A stretch of 64,000 bases of DNA from Hyperoodon ampullatus (taxonomy: Eukaryota; Chordata; Mammalia; Artiodactyla; Ziphiidae). A program made the position numbers and the translations under genes. Below are positions 34,664 to 44,646 of the stretch, one piece after another. Within the stretch, counting starts at the first letter, position 1, and every line of letters begins with the position of its first letter. Location of the stretch: contig OX457070.1 of assembly GCA_949752795.1 (NCBI GenBank), forward strand, positions 42,492,185 through 42,556,184, given 5' to 3'. Below the pieces are notes generated by a model that was not told the origin of the DNA, searched no databases, and saw nothing but the letters and a program-made list of their open reading frames with translations.

Positions 34664-34968
34664 GGGCTTCCCTGGTGGTGCAGTGGTTGAGAACCTGCCT
34701 GCCAATGCAGAGGATACGGGTTCGGGCCATGGTCTGGGAGGATCCCACGTGCCGCGGAGCAACTGGGCCCGTGAGCCACAACTACTGAGCCTGCGCGTAT
34801 GGAGCCTGTGCTCCGCAACAAGGGAGGCCACGACAGTGAGAGGCCCGCGCACTGTGATGAGGAGTGGCCCCCGCTCGCCGCAACTGGAGAAAGCCCTTGC
34901 GCAGAAACGTAGACCCAACACAGCCAATAAATAAATAAATAAATAAATTTATTTAAAAAAAAAAAAAA
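34664..34968 (+). repeat. CHR-type SINE, intermediate form
   Basis: It has the short-form middle ('ggagcctgtgctccgcaaca', 'gacagtgagaggcccgcgca') but keeps the long-form 3' part ('gaaacgtagacccaacacag' and an 'aataaataaataaa' tail), so it links the two types. The outer duplication 'aagaaatgtaatttta' (34648-34663 and 35187-35202) encloses both this element and the next, which sits in its A-tail. Confidence 0.9.
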
Positions 34969-35186
34969 GGGCTTCCCTGGTGGCGCAGTGGTTGAGAGTC
35001 TGCCTGCCGATGCAGGGGACACAGGTTCGTGCCCCGGTCTGGGAGGATCCCACATGCCGCGGAGCGGCTGGGCCCGTGGGCCATGGCTGCTGGGCCTGCG
35101 CGTCCGGAGCCTGTGCTCCGCAACGGGAGAGGCCACAACAGTGAGAGGCCCACATACCGCAAAAAAATGAAAGAAAAAAAAAAAAA
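34969..35186 (+). repeat. CHR-type SINE, short form, inserted in a SINE tail
   Basis: Near-consensus short form starting 'gggcttccctggtggcgcag' directly after the A-run that ends the previous SINE, in the same orientation. Its own target duplication is lost in the flanking A-runs. The 16-bp duplication of the first SINE lies outside this copy, so this one arrived second. Confidence 0.9.
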
Positions 35187-35202
35187 AAGAAATGTAATTT
35201 TA

Positions 35203-35540
35203 GTATAAACTATATACACCCTATATGCATATATATACATACCATGTTTTAGTATGTTTAAACTTTACATAGTATATATACTATATATAGTATAGTGTAT
35301 ACTATAATCTATATATCATATAAACTATATACATATTTGATTAAATACTATAGCATATATAGTCTAAACTATATATTTAATATATAGTACAAAGTATACA
35401 TACATATAGTATACATAGTATAACTATGTGATTAATTATACAGTGTAAACTACATATATTTCATATTATATGAATTATATATAATTACATACATCTCAAA
35501 TTATATAAATATATAACTATATAACAGTTATAATAAATCA
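35203..35540. repeat. TA-rich palindromic tract
   Basis: About 340 bp made almost wholly of TATA-, TATAC- and TAGTA-type steps, with many short self-complementary pieces ('agtatatatactatatatag', 'catattatatgaattatata'). It directly follows the right target-site copy of the SINE pair. Confidence 0.85.
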
Positions 35541-36984
35541 CTGAATATGCATTCAACCAAAAATTGTGACTCTACTACCTTGGAAGGAATGGAATGGGGA
35601 AAGGAAGTATAAGAAGGCCAAAATAAATAATGTCCAAAAATGTTGAATCAAACAATAGCAGTATATGCATAGTATTTTGATATGAAAAGTAAATACTGGA
35701 TTAAACAGCTAAAGATTTTGAAAATGGTTTCCTTAGGGAGGCGGGAGCAGCCAGAAGGACAAGAGGCAATGCAGTGCAGAGGAATTAAGAGAATGTTGGA
35801 TTTTGCCTAAGCCAATTAGCATTATTTGACTTTACGACTATGTGCTCATATTACTTCGATGAAAGGAGGAAAATATTAATTTTTTATAAAAGGAAAGAAA
35901 GGGAGGGAGAAAAGTGAAGTTATTTCCCTTAAAATAGATTTATACACATGTTGTAATATTATAAATATATTTATACCACCATAGTTCTAGGGACTGCAAC
36001 TCTAGAAGAAAGCTACTGCTCCCAGCTTTTCAGTTGGTAAAAAACTCACCCTTACAGTTGAAGCGTTCAAGTTCAAGTTCAATCTAAGTGGTTGTATTAG
36101 GTCCAGAAACAATGGTTGATGGTTTAGCAGGAAGGAACACTGGCCTTCCAGGCTTTGTTTACAATTACTTCCTCAAACCCAGCCCCACGTTCTTCACAAG
36201 GGCTTGGATCACTGCTTCCACAAGGACTGAGGGCCTAGAAAACAGCTCCTTCTGCTTTGGCCGTTCTCACACTGCAGTGAATAATACATAGTAAATAATT
36301 CAAAACTTTAATTATAGGTACAGGAGGTACAGGAGGACAAAGTTATTTAATTGATGGGGATAGGAAGATGGAAATTAGTACCTTATTCACAGTGATACAA
36401 GAAGAAAACCTATCATTCATAAAATAACAACATCATTGTGAGAATTCCCAAGAATAAGTATGCGTTCTCACTACCACATAAACCAGGAGCAAAACAAACC
36501 CTCTGTTACATAACTCTTATTTTACCTTTCTTAATCTTTGAGTAATTAACATTGATAAAAGTTGTTTTCTGGGCCACTCCACAGACAAATAGTTTCCCAG
36601 AAGAGACAAGCAAATAGGCCTAAGCATGTGATAGACTTGGAAAGCAATGAATCTTAACAAATTTGCAGCTGAATTATTGAACTGTTAAGCCTGCAGAGTC
36701 AAACAGAAAAGATCTGGATGAATAAATGAGGTTTTGTTACCTTTGTTTCTTTGCTAATTTTGTTTGTTGCAGCTAGTTGTTGTCATGAGCACCAAAAGTT
36801 ATGACGCTACAATACACACCGAATGTTTTTATTTGGAAAGTAAGGTTTCACTTACATAGTTGAGGTTCATCAACCGCACGAACTGTGAGTGGGAGGTTTA
36901 CATATACCATAAATTTATTTGCTCAATTACTGACCTCATTTATTTTCAGATGAACTACAATATGGTGCTCCTTCAGTTTAGAGA
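35541..36984. other. Unique sequence, no gene seen
   Basis: No recognised repeat or coding signal. There is a short (TTCAAG)n run at about 36065-36080. Confidence 0.45.
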
Positions 36985-38420
36985 ATCTTTTCACTTATTC
37001 ATTCAACAAATATTTGTTGAGTACCTACTATGTGCTATGTGCTATGTACTATGTGCTCTAGGCTCTGTGCTAGGTGCTAAAAACACAGCAGTGCAAAACA
37101 GAGAATTTATAATCTAGTGTGTTAGATAATTAAACAAGCAATTATAATAGGATGATTTAAGTGCTTGGAACACATATAATAGAAGCACTCAACATATCCT
37201 AGGGCTCACAGGTAGTGAGGGCTTAGTCAGGTAAGTTTTCTAAGGGAAGTGACATTAAGTGGAACTTAAGAAATGACTCGAAGTTACCCTTGCCAAGTAG
37301 GATGAAGATGAGGCAAAGAGGCTAAGGAAGGCCAGGGGCCAAAGAGAACAATGAGGAGGCCACTGCAATAGAGGGAGAGGTGACAGTGGCTTGGACTTGG
37401 GTGATGGCAGTGTTAGAGAAAAAGAGATGGATCTGAGAGCTATCAGGAAGACAGAACTGGTGGAATTTCATGACTTCCTAGATGTGAGAGATGAGGAAGA
37501 ATGAGGAATGAAACACAGCTGGATTCTGGCTTGAACAACTGGGTACATCGTGGGTGTTAACTGAGCGAAGGGCACACAGGAAAGGCTGGTTGAGGAGGGA
37601 ACTGATGAATTCAATTCTGAAAATGTTGAGTTTAAGGTACATAGCAGACATTCAACTGGAGATTTCTAGCAGGCAGTTAGAATACAGTGTCTGGGCTACA
37701 GATATAGATTTGGAAGTCACTATTTAAGAGCAGACAGTTGAAGCCATTGGTTTAGATTATATCATCTAGAGAAAGTCTACAGAGTGGAAAAAGTAGAGGC
37801 CAAAGGACAGGCCCTTGGGGTCTACTGACATGTAGGGAACTAGCCAAGGAAGAAAGCAAGCAGGAAGCCAGAGAAAGAACATAAAGGGGAGAACAATAAA
37901 GCATCAGTTGCCACAGAGAGGTCAATTCAACAAATATTTACCAAGCACAAATATTTATGTGCCAGGGATATGCTACTGGGTAATGAGGATAGAGCAGTGA
38001 AAAGCACAGACCCAGTCATTATCATCAAAAGGAGAGAAAGTAACCATAGGATTTGGGATTGTAGAGAACTCTGTGGCTCTGGCAATAGCAGTTTTAGTGG
38101 AGAGAGAAGCCAAGTTACAGTGGATTGAGGCAAAACTGAGAAGTGAGAAAGTATAACTGGCAAATGGAGACAACCCTTTCCAAGTAGGGTGACCATGAAG
38201 AGAGGCAAGAATGAAGAACAGTAATTAAAAGGGACAGGGAGCTAAGATTGAGGGTTATTTTATTGGTTTCCTTTCTTTGGTTTTTAATTATATGAGAGAT
38301 TTGAACATGCTTATATGCAAAAAAAAAAAAAAAAGTGCCATGGAAAAGAAGAGGTCAATAGTACAGAAAAAAGGCAGAGGGAAGGGGTGGTGTGTGGATA
38401 AAGATGGTCCCTGGGGCAAA
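36985..38420 (-). repeat. Long L2 LINE with a nested L2
   Basis: Reverse L2 of about 1.3 kb. 'ttcaacaaatatttgttgag' at the 3' end, then 'ctgtgctaggtgctaaaaac', 'gacagtggcttggacttggg', 'ctgaaaatgttgagtttaag', 'gcccttggggtctactgaca', 'gccacagagaggtcaa', and after the nested insert 'accataggatttgggattgt' and 'caatagcagttttagtggag'. A short minisatellite of 'ctatgtg' units lies at about 37028-37058 and an A16 run at 38319-38334. The frame is destroyed. Confidence 0.75.
37924..38041 (-). repeat. Second L2 3' end nested in the first
   Basis: A new L2 3' terminus ('aattcaacaaatatttacca', then 'atatttatgtgccagggata' and 'atagagcagtgaaaagcaca') appears in the middle of the longer L2. Right of it the consensus of the outer L2 resumes. 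Confidence 0.65.
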
Positions 38421-38868
38421 AACAGGAAATGGGAGAAGGGCTCTGTAGCTCATCTTGCTAGTCTTACCTGTATAATCTCCTGTTGTGTCCTAGCCCCATA
38501 CCAGCTCTGAAGGGAGCAACCAGCTATGTAAAAGACTGCCCCACTTCACTCCTAGAATCACTGACCAAGAGCTTTAAATCTCTAAACATGGGATTTGGAA
38601 ACAATTTGTAGAGCTCTTCTATGCCAGAGCCAAAGACTCAGGCACTTGCATGGTGCTATCAGTAGCAGACCTTCTTTGCCACCCTCACCAATCCCTAAAC
38701 TATAAGGTGAACAGATAGCCTTTCTGCCCACTTCAGCCTAGCCTCTAGCCTCTCTTAGGGCAGGAGAGGGTCCTCTTTTTCCCACATACGCAGGGCCCTG
38801 GTACAAAGAGCGGGTCAGGAAGGTGAAGAGACCATCAATCCTGCCTTATATCTCAGGTACCTGATTAG

Positions 38869-38870
<2 letters not shown>
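38421..38870. other. Unique sequence, no gene seen
   Basis: No recognised repeat or coding signal. Confidence 0.4.

Positions 38871-38899
<29 letters not shown>
38871..38899. repeat. (AC)n microsatellite
   Basis: About 14 uninterrupted AC units, followed by 'tgcacgtgtgcatgt', itself alternating purine-pyrimidine. Likely length-variable between individuals. Confidence 0.95.
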
Positions 38900-38901
<2 letters not shown>

Positions 38902-39424
38902 CACGTGTGCATGTAAACCTGTGCCTTGGGTTTGGAACCTATCCTATTCTCCACCCACTTTTGAGACAGGTTTTCTAGCATAACCCTACTTTGCCTGGTT
39001 CCTTCACCATTGCTATTCTGTAATTTAAAATCATCCCCTATGCCAGTCACCCCAAAAAGAAACTCCCTTTGGGCCTCCAGTGCCAGCTTAGAACTAGACT
39101 AAATTTACCTCACTCCTATTTGACCTTCATTCACCTTTCCTCTAACTTCTCCATCCCCAGCTCTTGCTCTCCCAGGTTCCCAACATGCCTTAAGGTCAGG
39201 GCTATGTCACACCACCAGTGGGATTCCAGGGCTGATAAAGAAGTTTGCAAGGCCTTGACTCTGAAGTCAAAACATAGAATAAGGCTCAAGTGAAATCACC
39301 TCCTTTTACTAGCCTAAAACCTGGATTATAACATGCTGTCTGTGTTGGTACTGAGCTGGGACTTGACTAATTCTTGACTGGTATAAAAGAACACTGAGTC
39401 AACCACAGCTGACGTTTCCACTTG
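38900..39424. other. Unique sequence, no gene seen
   Basis: No recognised repeat or coding signal. Confidence 0.4.
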
Positions 39425-39515
39425 TTTATTAATTCTGTGAGTTTTGGCAAATTGCTCAAGTTCTCTGAATCTTACTTTTCTTATCTGCAAAATGGGAATG
39501 ATTAATGCCAGCATC
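39425..39515 (+). repeat. MIR SINE fragment
   Basis: 'gtgagttttggcaaattgct', 'caagttctctgaatcttact' and 'ttatctgcaaaatgggaatg' are the central conserved part of forward MIR. Confidence 0.7.
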
Positions 39516-39517
39516 TG

Positions 39518-39685
39518 TATGTTTATGGCATTCTAAACACTTTATGAATGACCTCATGTAATCCTCACAACAACCTCGTAAGGCACGTTCTGTTATTAAC
39601 CATTAATATTTCATGAGCGAAGTTCAAACAAGCTAGCCTTATTTCAGAGCCTGCCTCATTAACCACTGTGCTCTAGTGAGCTAAT
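39518..39685 (-). repeat. MIR SINE fragment, opposite strand
   Basis: 'tcatgtaatcctcacaacaa' and 'cctcgtaaggcacgttctgt', with an end 'cattaaccactgtgctctag', fit reverse MIR. It abuts the forward MIR at 39425-39515. Confidence 0.65.
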
Positions 39686-39764
39686 AATATCTTCCCTCCT
39701 ACTTGCAGGGCTATAGAGAAGAGTCTGAAATATGAAATAATGTGTGAGAGAACACTTGGTAGAT

Positions 39765-39950
39765 TATTGTTTAATTGATACAGAGTTTCAATGATGCAAG
39801 ATGAGAAGAGTTACTGAGCTAGATGGTGGTGATGGTTGCACTACAGCGTGAATGTACTTAATATTACTGAACTATACACCTGAAAATGATTAAGATGCTA
39901 AGTTTTATGTTATGTGCATTTACCACATATAATTTTTTTAATTTTTAAAA
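39765..39950 (+). repeat. L1M 3' end
   Basis: 'cagagtttcaatgatgcaag', 'gtgaatgtacttaatattac', 'tgaactatacacctgaaaat' and 'ttttatgttatgtgcattta' are the terminal part of a mammalian L1M 3'UTR. An A/T-rich tail follows. Confidence 0.75.
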
Positions 39951-40071
39951 AAGAAAACCACTTGGTAGATTATAAAGTACCACACATATGAAAACTATTA
40001 ATAATGTTTTTAATTCTTTTTAACTTCTAAATGAGCAGATTCCAGAAGAGGATTTTATGGGACTCACTTTT

Positions 40072-40279
40072 TTTTTTTTTTTTTTTGCCGTACGCGGGCC
40101 TCTCACTGTTGTGGCCTCTCCCGTTGCAGAGCACAGGCTCCGGATGTGCAGGCTCAGCGGCCATGGCTCACGGGCCTAGCCGCTCCACGGCATGTGGGAT
40201 CCTCCCGGACCGGGGCACGAACCCGTGTCCCCTGCATCAGCAGGCGGACTCCCAACCACTGCGCCACCAGGGAAGCCCT
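40072..40279 (-). repeat. CHR-type SINE, short form, reverse
   Basis: T-run, 'gccgtacgcgggcctctcac', ending 'gccaccagggaagccc'. A perfect 13-bp duplication, 'gggactcactttt', lies at 40059-40071 and 40280-40292. Confidence 0.95.
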
Positions 40280-40414
40280 GGGACTCACTTTTAATCCTCT
40301 CTGAATATCTAGAACAGATGACGGAAAGAGGGGAAGCATACCATAAAATGGCAGTATCTGTACTTCAGCAGCCCTAATGGCAGATAGAAATAAGGAGAAA
40401 AAAAGTGGGTCCAG

Positions 40415-40559
40415 AAGGAATTTGAAAGAGAATAGATACATGTATATGTATAAATGAATCACTTTGCTGCACACCTGAAACTAACACAACATTGTTAATC
40501 AACTATACTCCAATATAAAATAAATTTTTTTTAAAAAAAGGAAAGAAACAAAGCAAAAC
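40415..40559 (+). repeat. Very short L1 3' end insertion
   Basis: Same 3'UTR type as 1566-1749: 'ggaatttgaaagagaataga', 'cactttgctgcacacctgaa', 'aacattgttaatcaactata' and an A-rich tail. The flanks 'aaaaagtgggtccag' (40400-40414) and 'aaaaaatgggaccag' (40560-40574) match at 13 of 15, an aged target duplication. So this is a complete but extremely truncated insertion of about 145 bp. Confidence 0.8.
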
Positions 40560-40574
40560 AAAAAATGGGACCAG

Positions 40575-41540
40575 GTTAGTTTTCACACAACAGTCTGAAG
40601 GTTCCAAGCCTGACTGCATACACCTTCTGGTCACCTTTTGCATTGTCCAATGGAGACTAGAATATGCTTTCAAAAGTTAGACGCATCTTTCAAAGGGAAA
40701 GGTCAAAGCTGAGTCTCAAGAGACCACATCAGTGTAAGGACTGGGTTTCAAATCTGCTCTTTTGCATCCATTTCTCTTCAGGCTGAGGCTGAGAGCTCCC
40801 CCAAAGATTGCCAGCATTACATGTGAGTGATTCCCAGCAGTGTGCACATTTCCTACCCTGGCCTCTATCACTATGTGTCCTTCTGTTATTTATTATACTT
40901 ATGCTATTGTAATCCATTTCCTTTCTTCTAAAAATACTTTTTTTCTTTATAAAAAGGACATATTCACTCTAAAAATTTTAGAAAATATAAAAGCGTTCTT
41001 GGCTAAGTAAGAAATTGTTTTCTGATTCTCTCCAGAGAATAAAGAAGTGAAGTTCAATCTTATTTTGTGGGTGAATTAAGTTCTGAAATTTTCCTTGGAG
41101 GTTTATTATATGGCACTCTGGTTGCATTCCTCCTTTTAAATAATATCATGAAAGGCTATGAGGTTTCTAGATAAGCCCACAAAATCCTACCTAATGAAAA
41201 ATGAAGCTGAACTATAACATGGGTAGAGCTATGACATCTAGCCACCAGATTTGAGGCTCCTTCTAGGAGGCAAGGACTTTGCCAGCCATTTCTGAACCTC
41301 TAGTATTGGCACACATTGGGCATGAAGCAATGGTGATTCCTAACTCTGACTTTACAAAGAGAGAGAAACTGGTTTGGTGGGCATCTGCTCCCTCAAGCAG
41401 CATTAAGAGCACCAAAAGCTTCCATAGTTGGAAGGAAGATGAAGGGGACTGGTTAAAGAAGGGGACTGGTTATTTTGTGGCAGTCAGTTGTACAGTTCCA
41501 ATATATTCTAAGTTCTGGGGCTAAAATCAATGTTCTTTTC
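40575..41540. other. Unique sequence, no gene seen
   Basis: No gene or large repeat. It includes a 17-bp tandem duplication at 41441-41474. Confidence 0.45.
41441..41474. repeat. 17-bp tandem duplication
   Basis: 'gaaggggactggttaaa' followed directly by 'gaaggggactggttatt'. Confidence 0.85.
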
Positions 41541-41564
41541 AAAGGTCACTGGTAGGGGGACCTT

Positions 41565-41573
41565 CAAGATGGC
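41565..41573 (+). promoter_or_regulatory. YY1-like site at the L1 5' end
   Basis: 'caagatggc' lies ten bases into the element. Human L1 has the same motif at nearly the same place, where it binds YY1 and sets the transcription start. The match in sequence and position supports 41556 as a genuine 5' end. Confidence 0.65.
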
Positions 41574-42826
41574 AGAGGAGTAAAACGTGGAGATCATCTT
41601 CCTCCCCACAAATACATCACAAATACATCTACCTGTGGAAAACTCCTACAGAACACCTAGTGAACACTAACAGAAGACCTCAGACTTCCCAAAAGGCAAG
41701 AAACTCCCCATGTACCTGGGTAGGACAAAATAAAAAGGAAAACACAGAGACAAAAGAATAGGGACAGGGCCAGCACCTCTGGGAGGGAGCTATGAAGGAG
41801 GAAAAGTTTCCATGCACTAGAAGCCCCTTCGCGGACGGAGACTGCGGGTGGCGGAGGGGGAAGCTTCGGAGCCACAGAGGAGAGCGCAGCAACAGGCGTG
41901 CAAAGTGGAGAGATTCCCTCATAGAGGATAGGTGCCAACCAGCACTCACCAGCCTGAGAGGCTTCTCTGCTCACCCGCCAGGGCGGGTGGGGGCTGGGAG
42001 CTGAGGCTCCAGCTTTGGAGGTCAGATCCCAGGGAGAGGAGTGGGGTCGGCTGTGTGAACACAGCCTGAAGGGGGCTAGTGCACCACAGCTAGCTGGGAG
42101 GGAGTCCAGGAAAATGTCTGGAACTGCCTAAGAGGCAAGAGACCATTGTTTCGGGGTGCACGAGGAGAGGGGATTTAGTGCACAGCCTAAACGAGCTCCA
42201 GAGACAAGCACAAGCCGCGACTATCAGCGCAGACACCAGAGATAGGCATGAAATGCTAAGGCTGCTCCTGCAGCCATCAAAAAGCCTGTGTGCAAGCACA
42301 GGTCCCTATCCACACCTCCCTTTCTGGGAACCTGTACAGCCCGCCCCTGCCAGGGTCTTGTGATCCAGGGACAACTTCCTCGGGAGAACACAGGGCATGC
42401 CTCAGGCTGGTGCAACATCATGCTGGCCTCTGTGGCGGCAGGCTCGCCCCACATTCCGTACTCCTCCCTCCCCCTGGCCTGAGTGAGCCAGAGCCCCCTA
42501 ATTAGCCACTTCTTTTACCCCCTCCTGTCTCGGTGAAAAACAGACGCCAGAGGGCAACCTACTTGTAGAGGGAGGGCCAAATCCAAAGCTGAACCCCAGG
42601 AGATGTGCGAACAAAGAAGAGAAAGGGAAATTTCTCCCAGCAGCCTCAGGAGCAGCAGATTAAATCTCCACAATCAACTTCAGGGACCCTGCATCTGTGG
42701 AATACCTGAATAGACAAAGAATCATCCCAAAATTGAGGCAGTGGACTTTGGGAGCAACTGTAGAATTGGGGTTTGCTTTCTGCATCTAATTTGTTTCTGG
42801 TTTTATGTTTACTTTAGTTTAGTATT

Positions 42827-43094
42827 TAGAGCTTATTATCATTGGTATATTTGTTTATTGATTTGGTTGCTCTCTTCCTTTTTATATATATATATATTTA
42901 TTTTTTTCTTTTTCTCTTTTTGTGAGTGTGTATGTGTATGCTTCTTTGTGTGATTTTCTCTGTATAGGTTTGCTCTTACCATTTGTCCTAGGGTTCTGTC
43001 TGTCCATTTTTGTGTGTATGGGTTTTTTTTAGTATAGTTTTTAGCACTTGTTATCATTGGTGGATCTGTTTATTGGTTTGGCTGCTCTCTTCTC
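42827..43094 (+). repeat. Partial duplication within the L1 5'UTR
   Basis: 'cttattatcattggtatatt' with 'tggttgctctctt' (42832-42876) recurs as 'cttgttatcattggtggatc' with 'tggctgctctctt' (43047-43091), about 215 bases later. Between them is a T-rich, TG-rich stretch. This may be a monomer-like or ancestral tandem unit of the 5'UTR. Confidence 0.7.
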
Positions 43095-43640
43095 TCTCTC
43101 TTTTTTTAACTTTTTAATTTCTTTTATTTTAATAATTTTTTAATTTTAATAACTTTATTTTATTTTTTTCTTTCTTTCTTTTATTTTTCTCCCTTTTCTT
43201 CTGAGCCGTTTGCCTGACAGGGTCTTGGTGCTCCAGCCAGGTGTCAGGTCTGAGCCTCTGAGGTGGGAGAGCTGAGTTCAGGACATTGGTCCACCAGATA
43301 CCTCCTGGCCCCATGTAGTATCAATCGGCAAGAGCTCTCCCAGAGATCCCCATCTCAAAACTAAGAACCAGCTCCACTCAACAACCAGCAAGATCCAGTG
43401 CAGGAAACCCGATGCCAAACAACTAGCAAGACAGGAACACAACCCCACCCATTAGCAAAGAAGCTCCCTAAAATCATAAGGTAACAGACACCCCAAAACA
43501 CACCATTGGACATGGTCCTGCCAACCAGAAACACAAGATGCAGCCTCACCCACCAGAACACAGGCACCAGTCCCCTCCACCAGGAAGCCTACACAACCCA
43601 CTGAACCAATATTACACACTGGGGGCAGACACCAAAAACA

Positions 43641-44642
43641 ATGGGAACTAGGAACCTGAAGCCTGCAAAAAGGAGACCTCAAACACAGAAGTTAAGCAAA
43701 ATGAGAAGACAAAGAAATACACAGCAGATGAAGGAGCAAGGTAAATATCCACCAGACCAAGCAAATGAAGAGGAAATAGGCAGTCTACCTGAAAAAGAAT
43801 TCAGAGTAATGATAGTAAAGATGATCCAAAATCTAGGAAATAGAATGGACAAAATACAAGAAACGTTTAACAAGGACCTAGAAGAACTAAAGAGCAAACA
43901 AACAATGATGAACAACATAATAAGTGAAATTAAAAATTCTCTAGAAGGAATCAATAGCAGAATAACTGAGGCAGAAGAACGGGTAAGTGACCTGTAAGAT
44001 AAAATAGTGGAAATAACTACCACAGAGCAGAATAAAGAAAAAAGAATGAAAAGAACTGAGGACAGTCTCAGAGACCTCTGGGACAACATTAAACACACCA
44101 ACATTCGAATTATAGGGATCCCAGAAGAAGAAGAGAAAAATAAAGGGACTGAGAAAATATTTGAAGAGAAGATAGTTGAAAACTTCCCTAATATGGGAAA
44201 GGATAAATCAAGTCCAGGAAGCACAAAGAATCACATACAAAATAAATTCAAGGACAAACACGCCAAGGCACATACGAATCAAATTATCAAAAACTAAATA
44301 CAAAGAAAAATTATTAAAAGCAACAAGGGAAAAGCAACAAATAACATACAAAGGAATCCCCATAAAGTTAACAGCTGATCTTTCAGCAGAAACTCTGCAA
44401 GCCAGAAGGGAGTGGCAGGACATATTTAAAGTGATGAAAGGGGAAAACCTACAACCAAGATTACTATACCCAGCAAGGATCTCATTCAGATTCGACAGGG
44501 AAATTAAAACCTTTACAGACCAGCAAAAGCTAAGAGAATTCAGCACCACCAAACCAGCTTTACAACAAATGCTAAAGAACTTCTCTAGGCAGGAAACACA
44601 AGAGAAGGAAAAGACTTACAATAACAAACCCAAAACAATTAA
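43641..44642 (+). pseudogene. L1 ORF1 (RNA-binding chaperone), broken
   Basis: ORF1p is the trimeric RNA-binding protein that coats L1 RNA. The start at 43641 gives 'MGTRNLKPAKRR', and a coiled coil spans about residues 55-118 (heptads in 'MIQNLGNRMDKIQETF'). A stop at 43995-43997 after 'EERVSDL' appears to be a point change in a codon that should continue. The frame then runs on through an RRM-like part ('NIRIIGIPEEEE', about 44101-44136). A small deletion near 44200 shifts the frame. The C-terminal domain ('AETLQARREWQDIFKVMKG') follows in the next frame. That frame has no stop before ORF2; the TAA at 44640-44642 is in the original ORF1 frame. Confidence 0.85.
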
Positions 44643-44646
44643 GAAA

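Larger units (their letters stand above)
41556..43640 (+). promoter_or_regulatory. L1 5'UTR with internal promoter
   Basis: Starts at the target-site junction ('ggggaccttcaagatggcag'), as expected for a full-length L1. The first about 1.2 kb is GC-richer, with scattered CpG (41820-42500). The later part is T-rich, with a partial duplication at 42827-43094. In L1 the 5'UTR drives Pol II transcription of the element. I infer the promoter role from position and family, not from measured activity. Confidence 0.75.

Noticed and set aside
34591..35136. A 181-codon reverse open frame
   Set aside because: It spans the two adjacent SINEs and is open only because the SINE consensus has few stops on that strand.
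41657..42505. Cluster of short frames with higher GC, resembling a first exon with CpG
   Set aside because: It lies wholly inside the 5'UTR of the full-length L1, so the composition belongs to the L1 promoter.
43679..44224. A 181-codon reverse open frame rich in Leu, Ile and Ser, like a membrane protein
   Set aside because: It is antisense to L1 ORF1. A-rich L1 coding sequence gives such hydrophobic antisense frames by composition.
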